In this document: positions 1 to 6,542 of the stretch, piece after piece | How positions within the stretch are numbered: position 1 is the first letter of the stretch | Layout of the letters: each line of letters opens with the position of its first letter | Assembly: GCA_017435185.1 (NCBI GenBank) | Contig: JAFSFN010000195.1 | Span: forward strand, 1 to 20,252 | Source: Clostridia bacterium | Lineage (GTDB): Bacteria; Bacillota; Clostridia; Christensenellales; CAG-138 | Reading direction: 5' to 3' | DNA length: 20,252 bases | Made by a program: the position numbers and the translations under genes | Notes under the pieces: model-generated | Database searches by the model: none | What the model was told of the DNA's origin: nothing | Seen by the model: the letters and a program-made list of their open reading frames with translations, nothing else

Positions 1-732
1 ATCGGGATACCAGTCGGATTCTTCGTCACAAATATAATGAACAGCCTTTCCACCTGCCAATGTGACACACGCAGTCCAGAGCGGATAATCAGGAGAAGGA
101 ATCAAAACCTCATCACCCGAATCAAGCAGAGCGGACATGCACAAATTTATAAGTTCACTTACACCGTTGCCGGTATATATATCATCAATTGTAACATTGG
201 GAATATTCTTTAATTGTGCATACTGCATAATAGCTTTTCTTGCCGAAAAAAGACCCTTAGAATCAGAATATCCCTCACATTCCGTCAACTGTCTCCTCAT
301 ATCATAAATAACTTCGTCAGGCGTGCGGAAGCCAAACGGTGCAGGATTACCGATGTTCAATTTAAGCACCTGCGTGCCGTCATTTTCCATTCTTGCCGCT
401 TCTTCCACCACAGGACCGCGCACATCGTATAAAACATTATTAAGTTTTTTTGATTTACTAAATGTTCTCATTCCACCATTTATACCTTTCAGCGAACCGC
501 TTGTTTCACTTTCATCGTTACCCAACAAATATTCGGCGTTAACCTCCAGAACGCTTGCCAAAAATTGCAGCATATCTTTTCTGGGAACAGTTTTTCCCGA
601 TACATATTGCGAAATCTGACTCTTTCCCAATTTAATTCCTTTTTCTGCTGCCAAACGAACCAAATCTATCTGTTTTATGTTTTTTTGCTTCAGCAACGAA
701 CCGAACCTTGCGGCAAAAATTGAACTGTTCAT
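1..732 (-). CDS. XRE helix-turn-helix / AlaA-like alanine aminotransferase fusion (3' end outside window)
   Basis: The 244 visible codons form one open frame that continues past the left edge. Residues about 5-71 are a typical XRE/HTH_3 domain, with the recognition-helix stretch KSQISQYVSGKTVPRKDM and the usual ending NAEYLLGND. After a linker of about 20 residues, residue 95 onward closely follows E. coli AlaA (glutamate-pyruvate aminotransferase, PLP fold type I): YDVRGPVVEEA, LKLNIGNPAPFGF, GYSDSKGLFSARKAIMQ, GNGVSELI and SPDYPLWTA are all in order. The PLP lysine lies beyond the edge. The start is ATG at 732 behind AGAGG, with a near-consensus sigma-A promoter at 758-786. The enzyme part should interconvert pyruvate plus glutamate and alanine plus 2-oxoglutarate. 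The DNA-binding part suggests a metabolite-responsive or autoregulating protein, which is inference. It is not a MocR protein, because the N-terminal domain is XRE and not GntR. Confidence 0.9.
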   Translation of the reverse strand, partial: MNSSIFAARFGSLLKQKNIKQIDLVRLAAEKGIKLGKSQISQYVSGKTVPRKDMLQFLASVLEVNAEYLLGNDESETSGSLKGINGGMRTFSKSKKLNNVLYDVRGPVVEEAARMENDGTQVLKLNIGNPAPFGFRTPDEVIYDMRRQLTECEGYSDSKGLFSARKAIMQYAQLKNIPNVTIDDIYTGNGVSELINLCMSALLDSGDEVLIPSPDYPLWTACVTLAGGKAVHYICDEESDWYPD

Positions 733-871
733 TATAACCTCTTCGTATTTTTGAACTATTATATACTCCCAAGCTATGTTTTTCAACTGTTTTTTAGTTT
801 TAAGCCCCTCTTTTTGCCTTGTTTTTAGCAAAAGTTCATTTTCTTGACATTAACACGGTTTTGAACTTTTG
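721..871. promoter_or_regulatory. Cluster of TGAAC/GTTCA half-sites (candidate operator array)
   Basis: Five TGAAC/GTTCA pentamers fall in 151 bp. There is a perfect palindrome, TGAACTGTTCA, at 721-731 over the start codon. A single TGAAC lies at 752-756, between the promoter and the start. A 10-bp inverted repeat, CAAAAGTTCA (829-838) and TGAACTTTTG (862-871), is separated by 23 bp. About 0.3 occurrences would be expected by chance. The obvious candidate binder is the XRE domain of the adjacent gene product, which is inference. The long inverted repeat has no following T-run and so is not a convincing terminator. Confidence 0.45.
758..786 (-). promoter_or_regulatory. Sigma-A promoter of the XRE-AlaA gene
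   Basis: On the minus strand, -35 TTGAAA (786-781), a 17-nt spacer and -10 TATAAT (763-758) give a near-perfect sigma-A promoter. The expected start of transcription is about 20 nt before the ATG at 732. A TGAAC half-site (752-756) lies at the expected transcription start and a TGAAC-T-GTTCA palindrome covers the start codon, so repressor binding there would block transcription. Confidence 0.8.
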
Positions 872-945
872 TATAAAACTCTCACTAAATTCAAGTTTGC
901 TGCACTGATAAGCTCAGTAGTTCCATCGCCGTGTTTGTCAATGCT

Positions 946-974
946 ATTATTCAAACAGCCGATATATCTGTCAA
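946..974 (-). promoter_or_regulatory. Second sigma-A promoter, upstream of the XRE-AlaA gene
   Basis: On the minus strand, -35 TTGACA (974-969), a 17-nt spacer and -10 AATAAT (951-946) match sigma-A well. It sits immediately downstream of the terminator at 984-1018, so it restarts transcription towards the XRE-AlaA gene. The transcript would carry a leader of about 200 nt containing the CAAAAGTTCA / TGAACTTTTG inverted repeat, and could alternatively yield a short untranslated RNA. Confidence 0.6.
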
Positions 975-983
975 CGCCTTTTT

Positions 984-1018
984 GCAAAAAATAACGGCAA
1001 GGATTTTTCCCTGCCGTT
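984..1018 (-). terminator. Rho-independent terminator, minus strand
   Basis: An 11-bp stem with one mismatch (arms 993-1003 and 1008-1018) closes a TTTT loop and is followed on the minus strand by a T-rich tail (TTATTTTTTG). It would end transcripts from the DUF4259-GNAT gene, about 270 bp upstream of it, and separate that gene from the XRE-AlaA gene. Confidence 0.8.
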
Positions 1019-1081
1019 GTGGACTTAAAATGCTGTTTTATAAAGCTCTCCGAAACTAAACTTGTCGAAGTCGTTCGTAAC

Positions 1082-1299
1082 TTATAACTTGCCAAAGGCA
1101 CTCATAGTTGAGTTTTGCTTCGCAAAGCTCATTCCCACTCCTTTTTCGTATTCTTCTGCCTCGTCTATATGGTCCATATCCTCTAAAATGAGGGCTATTT
1201 TTCCATATTTTCTCCATATTATTCTATTTCTCCAAGCTCGTGTTGCAGAAGATGTTGCAAAATTACTTGTGGAATGGTGCCGAGTGGTTATGGCTTTGC
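1082..1299 (-). pseudogene. Start-less open frame downstream of the DUF4259-GNAT gene, possible 3' remnant
   Basis: A minus-strand frame offset from the upstream gene stays open for about 70 codons and ends at TAA (1084-1082). Its C-terminal half has a protein-like composition, with stretches such as WRKYGKIALILEDMDHIDE and YEKGVGMSFAKQ and an ending in SAFGKL. It has no start codon or ribosome binding site of its own, and its 5' part overlaps the end of the preceding gene. I do not recognise the family. It may be the 3' scar of a gene displaced when the DUF4259-GNAT gene arrived, or a degenerate intergenic repeat. The calling is weak. Confidence 0.25.
1242..1260. repeat. Tandem TGTTGCA pair, copy 1 (flanks the DUF4259-GNAT gene)
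   Basis: TGTTGCA occurs at 1242-1248 and 1254-1260, with a five-base spacer (GAAGA). A matching pair (spacer AAAG) lies on the other side of the gene at 2654-2671 in the same orientation. The two 18-19 bp blocks are imperfect direct repeats flanking the DUF4259-GNAT gene. Confidence 0.5.
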
Positions 1300-2589
1300 C
1301 ATCCGAATAGTATGCTCGGTTTGCCCCTTTTTGACCAAACCAAGTTTATCACAAATATGAAGTAATTCTTTGTTTGATACAGGAACATCAATATATGCTT
1401 GTTTTCCTGCTATTGATAATACATACTCGAGAAGACGAGTGCCAAAGCCATTACGTTGATACTGCCCTTCAATGTATAAATTATCTATATGACCGTTATG
1501 AACTGTAACAATTCCGATTTCTCTGCCAAAGGAAATACTATACAGTTTTCCACCGTTCGAAATGGCTTTGCTGATTTTTTCAGCAATGATAGTTTCTTCT
1601 GTAATATATCTTGCCTCGTTTTCTTCTCGGGACAAACTGTAATCAAACCTGCCATATCGATTTGCGTATCGGCAGATAAGCTCAGCTTGTTCGTTCGTGC
1701 CCGAAAACTCTTTGCATATAATTTTGTTTCCCATAGCAGCCACAATCTGTGAGTCGGGATTTGACCAAGGTTTATTGATTCCCCAGAAAATTGAATTGTT
1801 GGAGTTCGTATCTAAACCCAAAAGCAGATCTTTTCGATTACATATTACTTTGCAGTTTCTACGCTTGAAATAAAACATATTGCTTTCGCAGGTAAAAATA
1901 GAACTGATCTTCTGCCCCTGATGAATCATCGCATCTTTTAATGACAGTACATTTACATCATTCGGAATGACATCATAAATGCCATCAAACAAGCGGAAAC
2001 AAGCCCAATAATCCTTAACTTCCGGCACTATGCTTGATGTCCAACTTGCATAACACTCCACCAATTGCATCAACACATATTTCCCATCAAACGCATGAAA
2101 ATCCTTTTCAGAAAGTGGTTTTGATTCTTGTTTTGTATATGTTTTTCCTAAAGTCAGCAACTGAACAGCAATGATATCTCCATCATCAAAAATCCGTTCC
2201 GTGTGCACATTCGGTTTGATTTTCTTTTTTGGCGGTTGTGATGATAATAGTTTTTCTTTGAACTCGGCAAGTTTCTTTTTTCGAGAATCCAAAGTTTTCT
2301 GACCGGCTTCTGCCCACAATTCCAAACCGAATCCGGTATCAATCAGTTCAATAGCTTTGTTTCGTATCGAATCCGTCAATATGCCTTTCTTCCACATAAA
2401 ATCAGCAAGGGAATAAATGTAATTGCACCATTCCTCTTCATCCGATTCATCAAACATTTCTGTCCTGATATGGTTATCAATACGCCTTAACGCTTCTTCT
2501 ACATCAAACTTATAGAAGGCGGCAGAGTATTCAATATATAAATCTTTTGCGGTATCATTTCCTGTGATACTGGTATTCCAAGTTCCCAT
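1288..2589 (-). CDS. DUF4259-like / GNAT N-acetyltransferase fusion protein
   Basis: The 433-residue protein opens with MGTWNTSITGNDTAKDL, the signature start of DUF4259-type proteins (an MGxWxxxIxxND pattern), covering about residues 1-100. A lysine-rich linker (about 103-127) follows, then an unrecognised middle domain of about 180 residues containing YASWTSSIVPEVKDYWACF. Residues about 315-433 are a GNAT domain with the acetyl-CoA-binding motif QYQRNGFGTRLLEY (376-389). The start is ATG at 2589 behind a strong AGGAGG (2601-2596). It is a cytosolic protein with no signal or membrane segment. The substrate of the acetyltransferase is unknown. The gene stands alone between the guaA terminator and its own terminator at 984-1018, and short direct repeats flank it, which hints at a recent insertion. 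A role in toxin immunity or stress is possible but unsupported. Confidence 0.8.
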   Translation of the reverse strand: MGTWNTSITGNDTAKDLYIEYSAAFYKFDVEEALRRIDNHIRTEMFDESDEEEWCNYIYSLADFMWKKGILTDSIRNKAIELIDTGFGLELWAEAGQKTLDSRKKKLAEFKEKLLSSQPPKKKIKPNVHTERIFDDGDIIAVQLLTLGKTYTKQESKPLSEKDFHAFDGKYVLMQLVECYASWTSSIVPEVKDYWACFRLFDGIYDVIPNDVNVLSLKDAMIHQGQKISSIFTCESNMFYFKRRNCKVICNRKDLLLGLDTNSNNSIFWGINKPWSNPDSQIVAAMGNKIICKEFSGTNEQAELICRYANRYGRFDYSLSREENEARYITEETIIAEKISKAISNGGKLYSISFGREIGIVTVHNGHIDNLYIEGQYQRNGFGTRLLEYVLSIAGKQAYIDVPVSNKELLHICDKLGLVKKGQTEHTIRMAKP

Positions 2590-2653
2590 ACGGCACCTCC
2601 TATTAACTCAAAAGCCAATTGCAACTATTCCTTTTAACAAAATTAGCATTGCA

Positions 2654-2671
2654 TGTTGCAAAAGTGTTGCA
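2654..2671. repeat. Tandem TGTTGCA pair, copy 2
   Basis: TGTTGCA occurs at 2654-2660 and 2665-2671, the partner of the pair at 1242-1260. It lies in the 161-bp gap between the DUF4259-GNAT gene and guaA, next to the guaA terminator. Confidence 0.5.
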
Positions 2672-2696
2672 GCGGTATTTTCCCAAATAGCAGAAA

Positions 2697-2732
2697 TGCC
2701 CGAAAGCCCTGTATTCCAAGGGTTTTCGGGCA
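2697..2732 (-). terminator. Terminator hairpin downstream of guaA
   Basis: A 14-bp stem (arms 2697-2710 and 2719-2732, one G-U wobble) encloses an 8-nt loop 18 bp beyond the guaA stop. The tail on the minus strand (ATTTCTGCTATTT) is only moderately T-rich, so termination strength is uncertain. No other gene reads into it from the plus strand. Confidence 0.7.
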
Positions 2733-2750
2733 CTTGTTAGCCATTCGGTA

Positions 2751-4058
2751 TTATTCCCACTCTATCGTGGCAACAGGTTTGGGCGAGAGGTCATAGAGTA
2801 CACGATTGACGCCTTTTACTTCTGCAAGGATACGGTTGGTGATCTTGTGGAGTATGGGCCATTCGAGTTCTTCGATGGCTGCGGTCTTGGCATCGACGGT
2901 ATTGACTGCACGAATAACGACGGGATATTCAAAAGAACGCTTGCCGTCTTTGACGCCTGTGGATTTTACATCGGGTACTACGGTAAAGTACTGCCAGACT
3001 TTTTTATCGAGACCTGCTTTTGCAAACTCGTCGCGCAGTATTGCATCTGATTCGCGAACACATTCAAGACGGTCACGAGTAATTGCTCCAATACATCTTA
3101 CGCCGAGGCCGGGGCCGGGGAAGGGCTGACGATATACCATGCTCTCGGGAAGACCGAGTTCAAGACCGCACTGTCTGACTTCGTCCTTAAAAAGAAATTT
3201 TACCGGTTCGACAAGTTCAAAGTTGAGGTCATCGGGAAGACCACCGACATTATGGTGGGACTTGACGACCGCCGCTGTCTTTGTTCCGCTTTCTACGATA
3301 TCGGGATAAATGGTGCCTTGAGCAAGATATTCTATGCCGCTCAACTTGCGAGCTTCTTCTTCAAATACTCTGATAAACTCTGCACCGATAATCTTACGCT
3401 TGGCTTCAGGCTCTGCCACAGCTTCGAGCTTACCCAAAAAACGGTCGGTTGCATCAATATATATAAGGTTTGCACCGAGCTGATTCTGAAATACTTCAAC
3501 AACTTCTTCGCTTTCGCCTTTGCGCATGAGGCCGTGATTTACATGGACACAATAAAGCCTATCGCCTATTGCTTTTACAAGAAGAGCTGCAACAACAGAG
3601 CTGTCAACGCCGCCCGAAAGAGCAAGCAGCACTTTGCCGTCACCGACCTGCTTACGCACAAGCTCTATTTGGTCAGCAACGAAGTTCTTCATGTTCCAGT
3701 TTGCTTCAGCCTTGCACATATCGAATATGAAAGGTTTAAGCAAGGACGCAAGCTCGTTGTCGCAAGCAGGAAGAACAGATGCGTCCTCTTTTTTTTGTGC
3801 TGTTTTATGGTCTATTACCAAGGTGGGTATACCGCAGTTATAGACATAGTCGCCTGCGAAAATGGATTCACCGTTGATGATGTTGTTTTTGCCGCCGTTA
3901 ACGATTATGCCCTTTATACCGGGAATAGCTTTGAGTTCTGCCTCACTTATATCATGGGAATATATTTCACTGTATACACCAAGAGCTCGAACTGCTCTTG
4001 CAACACGAGAATTATCCTCACTTCCGAGGTCCAAGATCACAATTACATCTTGCTTCAT
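2751..4058 (-). CDS. guaA: GMP synthase with a truncated glutaminase domain lacking the catalytic triad
   Basis: The enzyme makes GMP from XMP, ATP and a nitrogen donor, the last step of guanine nucleotide synthesis. The ATP pyrophosphatase domain is complete: PP-loop SGGVDSS at residues 148-154, LAQGTIYPDIVESG, KSHHNVGGLP and RQPFPGPGLGVR. So is the C-terminal dimerisation domain, ending KPVATIEWE. The N-terminal class I amidotransferase domain is only about 105 residues against the usual 190-200. It keeps the first strands (VIVILDLGSEDN, GIIVNGGKNN), but where GICYGMQ with the nucleophilic Cys should follow it reads IPTLVIDHKTAQ. About 100 residues including the HPE pair are missing, and the sequence then rejoins at LLKPFIFDMCKAEANW. 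Total length is 435 against about 510-520. The start is ATG at 4058 with GGAGG at 4070-4066; the in-frame upstream ATG at 4082 lacks a site. It probably uses free ammonia or a separate glutaminase. Confidence 0.95.
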   Translation of the reverse strand: MKQDVIVILDLGSEDNSRVARAVRALGVYSEIYSHDISEAELKAIPGIKGIIVNGGKNNIINGESIFAGDYVYNCGIPTLVIDHKTAQKKEDASVLPACDNELASLLKPFIFDMCKAEANWNMKNFVADQIELVRKQVGDGKVLLALSGGVDSSVVAALLVKAIGDRLYCVHVNHGLMRKGESEEVVEVFQNQLGANLIYIDATDRFLGKLEAVAEPEAKRKIIGAEFIRVFEEEARKLSGIEYLAQGTIYPDIVESGTKTAAVVKSHHNVGGLPDDLNFELVEPVKFLFKDEVRQCGLELGLPESMVYRQPFPGPGLGVRCIGAITRDRLECVRESDAILRDEFAKAGLDKKVWQYFTVVPDVKSTGVKDGKRSFEYPVVIRAVNTVDAKTAAIEELEWPILHKITNRILAEVKGVNRVLYDLSPKPVATIEWE

Positions 4059-4081
4059 AAAAAATCCTCCGAAATCAAGCA

Positions 4082-4109
4082 ATCATAAAGTTTATGAACA
4101 GTTTATCAA
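4082..4109 (-). promoter_or_regulatory. Sigma-A promoter of guaA
   Basis: On the minus strand, -35 TTGATA (4109-4104), a 16-nt spacer and -10 TATGAT (4087-4082) lie about 24 nt upstream of the guaA start. No purine riboswitch fold fits in the short leader. Confidence 0.6.
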
Positions 4110-4136
4110 AATTGGAGTCATGATACAATGGTTTTA

Positions 4137-4165
4137 TTGACTTTTTAGAACGGTATAAATATCAT
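4137..4165 (+). promoter_or_regulatory. Sigma-A promoter of the membrane protein / aquaporin pair
   Basis: TTGACT (4137-4142), a 17-nt spacer and TATCAT (4160-4165) each match the consensus at five of six positions. It is back-to-back with the guaA promoter in a 141-bp intergenic region. The transcript meets AAAGGAGGG at 4179-4187. Confidence 0.55.
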
Positions 4166-4199
4166 GAATAACAGAAAATAAAGGAGGGCATGATGGCAT

Positions 4200-5756
4200 A
4201 TGCAGTCGATATCCGAAAAAAGAGCCGCTTTTTCACAGCTCATACTGTCTGCTTTTGCTGCAATATTCTGCGTCTGTTTCTCCTTTATTATCATCAGCGT
4301 AATCTTTTCCAACAAAAAGAGTTTTTTCATAGCTCCTGCGGTAATTTTCATAGTATTACTTAATATCGCTGTGCTTTTTCTTATAAGCCGTACTGTGTCT
4401 CAACATGAAGAATTCTTCAAAAAACATTTTCGGCTGATACTTTTCTGCAGTCTTTCATTTTTCTTCATTCTGAATATCATATTCGGGTTCATGCTCAGAT
4501 TTAATCCGGAATATGACCTTGCAGCGATATTCAAAGGTGCAATTTCATGGCTCGAAAAAGGTTTTTTCACAGGAACGTTGGACGAAACCTGCAACAGAAA
4601 TTATTTTTATTTCTTCCCCAACAATCTTGGCGGACTTTCATTTTTGTATCTTATATTCAAAACTGCTTCGTTTTTCTCAATAACTGATTATTTCGCCGTA
4701 GCAATGATCGTTAATGCCTCTCTTGCCACACTTGCAATGCTTCTTACGGTGATTATAACTCGCTGTTTGGGTTCTGTCCGTCAAAGTATAACGGCGTTAC
4801 TCATCATACTGATGTTTCCGCCATTCTATTTTATTGCTCCCACTTTTTACACCGATTCGTTGTCGCTTATATTTCCGCTGTTGATGATATATCTGTATCT
4901 TCGCTATACAGACAGTTGCCGCGGTATTTCAAAGCTCTTTCTTGCAATACTCATTGCAATTGTATGTGCGGCAGGAATGCTTATCAAGTTTACAACCATA
5001 ATAGCGCTGATTGCTATTATCATCTATCACATATGTACAAACCGCTTCCGCTCTCTTTTGCCTATAATCATATGCTCGATTACAATAATATTCATGGCAT
5101 TTTCGCTTTTTAACAACTACTTCTATTCAAATCATCTGCGCGAAAATCGAGCCGAAAAGCTCAATACTCCATATACGCATTGGGTAATGATGTCACTTTA
5201 TAAGAACGGCACATACAACCGTTACGACTATGCTTTTACACGCTCATTCGATGACCCCGATGAACGAAAAGCCGCAGTTGCGCAAGAGATACAGGAGCGT
5301 ATCAGCGAGCGTGGTTTTGGGGGAATGCTTGAGCTTTTCTATGCAAAGGGAAGCATTGCTTTCGGCGAGCCAACGCTTGCGCTTTCGGATTTTCTTGATG
5401 ACAATCCTCAGCATGAGACTGCGCTTCATTCGTTTTTATTGTATAAGAGCGTAGGCTATCCCATATATCATTATTTCTGCTCTGGAATATATTTCGCACT
5501 GCTGATACTGATGACAGTCGCGGCAACTTCCTTTTTCACAAAAAACCGTTCTAAGAAGTGCATTTTGCCGCTTCTGTGTGTGTTCGGAATATATCTGTTC
5601 CTGATGGTTTGGGAGGTTTCGGGCAGATATGTGACAAACTTCGTACCTTTTATAATAATTTCCGCAACATTCGGTCTTGATGTATTTACCAAAAAGTTCA
5701 TAGTATTGTATAATAAAGCAATCAAAACAATAAGTACAGAAAGCGAGGTCTCATGA
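4200..5756 (+). CDS. Polytopic membrane protein, probable GT-C family glycosyltransferase
   Basis: The 518-residue protein has about 11-13 hydrophobic segments, starting at residues 12-36, 41-63 and 78-98. A long soluble loop lies around 305-400 and another transmembrane block at the C-terminus. After the third segment comes NPEYDLAAIFKGA, with an Asp in the first external loop, then NYFYFFPNNLGGLSFLY (134-150). This is the pattern seen in PMT/ArnT-like GT-C glycosyltransferases of Firmicutes, where the early acidic residue is catalytic and the sugar donor is polyprenyl-linked. The acceptor is unknown. ATG 4200 follows AAAGGAGGG by 12 nt. Two ATGs at 4190 and 4193 are in another, short frame and compete for the same site. 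The stop overlaps the aquaporin start, so the two genes are co-translated. A non-catalytic membrane protein of the same fold cannot be excluded. Confidence 0.75.
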   Translation: MQSISEKRAAFSQLILSAFAAIFCVCFSFIIISVIFSNKKSFFIAPAVIFIVLLNIAVLFLISRTVSQHEEFFKKHFRLILFCSLSFFFILNIIFGFMLRFNPEYDLAAIFKGAISWLEKGFFTGTLDETCNRNYFYFFPNNLGGLSFLYLIFKTASFFSITDYFAVAMIVNASLATLAMLLTVIITRCLGSVRQSITALLIILMFPPFYFIAPTFYTDSLSLIFPLLMIYLYLRYTDSCRGISKLFLAILIAIVCAAGMLIKFTTIIALIAIIIYHICTNRFRSLLPIIICSITIIFMAFSLFNNYFYSNHLRENRAEKLNTPYTHWVMMSLYKNGTYNRYDYAFTRSFDDPDERKAAVAQEIQERISERGFGGMLELFYAKGSIAFGEPTLALSDFLDDNPQHETALHSFLLYKSVGYPIYHYFCSGIYFALLILMTVAATSFFTKNRSKKCILPLLCVFGIYLFLMVWEVSGRYVTNFVPFIIISATFGLDVFTKKFIVLYNKAIKTISTESEVS

Positions 5757-6490
5757 CAATGAGAAAATATCTATCCGAATTCATCGGCACATTTGTTCTT
5801 GTTCTGTTTGGCTGCGGCACAGCCGTGTTCGCCAACAACACACAGTTAGCTTCACCCATAGGCACTTTGGGTATCGCATTTGCTTTTGGTCTTGCCATAG
5901 TTGCAATGGCATATTCCATCGGCAATATTTCAGGATGCCATGTTAACCCTGCAGTATCGTTGGCAATGTATCTCACTGAAAAACTTTCATTCAAAGATTT
6001 TATCGGCTATATTATCGCACAGTTTGCAGGCGGTATTGTAGGTGCAGCAGTTCTTCCTCTCATAAAAGGCTTCTCCGACTTGTCAATAAGCGGTCTCGGT
6101 CAGAACGGCTACGGTGAGCTTTCCGCTCTCGGCATTGATATGTGGGGTGCAATAGTTGTTGAGGTCATTCTTACATTCGTATTTGTTCTCGTAATATTGG
6201 GCGTTACATCCAAAGAAAAATACAGTTCTGTTGCCGGCTTGGTTATCGGCCTTTCGCTCACTCTCATACACATTTTGGGCATATCCCTCACAGGCACTTC
6301 CGTCAACCCTGCAAGAAGTTTTGGACCTGCTCTTATAGGAATGAACAACAACCCCGAAGCATTCTCCCAGGTTTGGGTATTCATCCTTGCTCCCTTGGTA
6401 GGCGCGGTATTGGCTGCTCTCGTTTGGAAACTGCTCTCTTGTGAAAAGGCAGAAGAAGCTCAGCCCGAAACTGAAACTGAAGCTAACTAG
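5753..6490 (+). CDS. Aquaporin, AqpZ-type water channel (MIP family)
   Basis: The 245-residue protein has six transmembrane segments and both pore motifs, NPAVS (65-69) and NPARS (185-189). The selectivity-filter positions known from AqpZ are conserved: Phe45 in AFG, His173 in LIHILG, Thr182 and Arg188. This predicts a narrow water pore and not a glycerol facilitator. The C-terminal tail is short and acidic (EKAEEAQPETETEAN). ATG 5753 overlaps the upstream stop as ATGA; a second in-frame ATG at 5759 gives the more usual start MRKYLSEF and could be the real one. GAGGT at 5745-5749 serves either. It forms a two-gene operon with the upstream membrane protein and ends at a strong terminator. There is no glycerol kinase nearby, consistent with a role in osmotic water flux. 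Confidence 0.93.
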   Translation: MTMRKYLSEFIGTFVLVLFGCGTAVFANNTQLASPIGTLGIAFAFGLAIVAMAYSIGNISGCHVNPAVSLAMYLTEKLSFKDFIGYIIAQFAGGIVGAAVLPLIKGFSDLSISGLGQNGYGELSALGIDMWGAIVVEVILTFVFVLVILGVTSKEKYSSVAGLVIGLSLTLIHILGISLTGTSVNPARSFGPALIGMNNNPEAFSQVWVFILAPLVGAVLAALVWKLLSCEKAEEAQPETETEAN

Positions 6491-6502
6491 GACACTTAAA
6501 TT

Positions 6503-6542
6503 AAAGCTCCGTTCTTCAAAACTAAAGAACGGAGCTTTTTTT
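6503..6542. terminator. Bidirectional terminator between the aquaporin and HAD genes
   Basis: A perfect stem, AAAGCTCCGTTCTT (6503-6516) and AAGAACGGAGCTTT (6525-6538), is followed by a T-run to 6542 on the plus strand. On the minus strand the A-tract before the first arm gives a weaker T-tail. The HAD stop codon (6543-6541) lies at its edge, so one hairpin serves both convergent genes. Confidence 0.9.

Larger units (their letters stand above)
733..1287. other. Non-coding interval between the XRE-AlaA gene and the DUF4259-GNAT gene
   Basis: No convincing complete gene is visible in these 555 bp. The interval holds the proximal promoter and half-site cluster (721-871), a second minus-strand promoter (946-974), a minus-strand terminator (984-1018) and an open frame without a start (1082-1299). 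An 83-codon minus-strand frame at 850-1101 has no ribosome binding site, runs straight through the promoter and terminator, and resembles no family I know. I treat it as non-coding. Confidence 0.6.

Noticed and set aside
850..1101. An 83-codon minus-strand frame in the 733-1287 gap
   Set aside because: It has no ribosome binding site and runs through both the terminator hairpin (984-1018) and the promoter (946-974); the phrase around STTAGKNP is simply the translated hairpin.
3252..4088. A 278-codon plus-strand open frame opposite guaA
   Set aside because: It is the antisense shadow of a strongly conserved gene, has no ribosome binding site and is Cys/Tyr/Phe-rich without family motifs.
4059..4199. 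Purine riboswitch before guaA
   Set aside because: The guaA leader is about 15-25 nt after the -10, and I see no purine aptamer core in the 141-bp gap.
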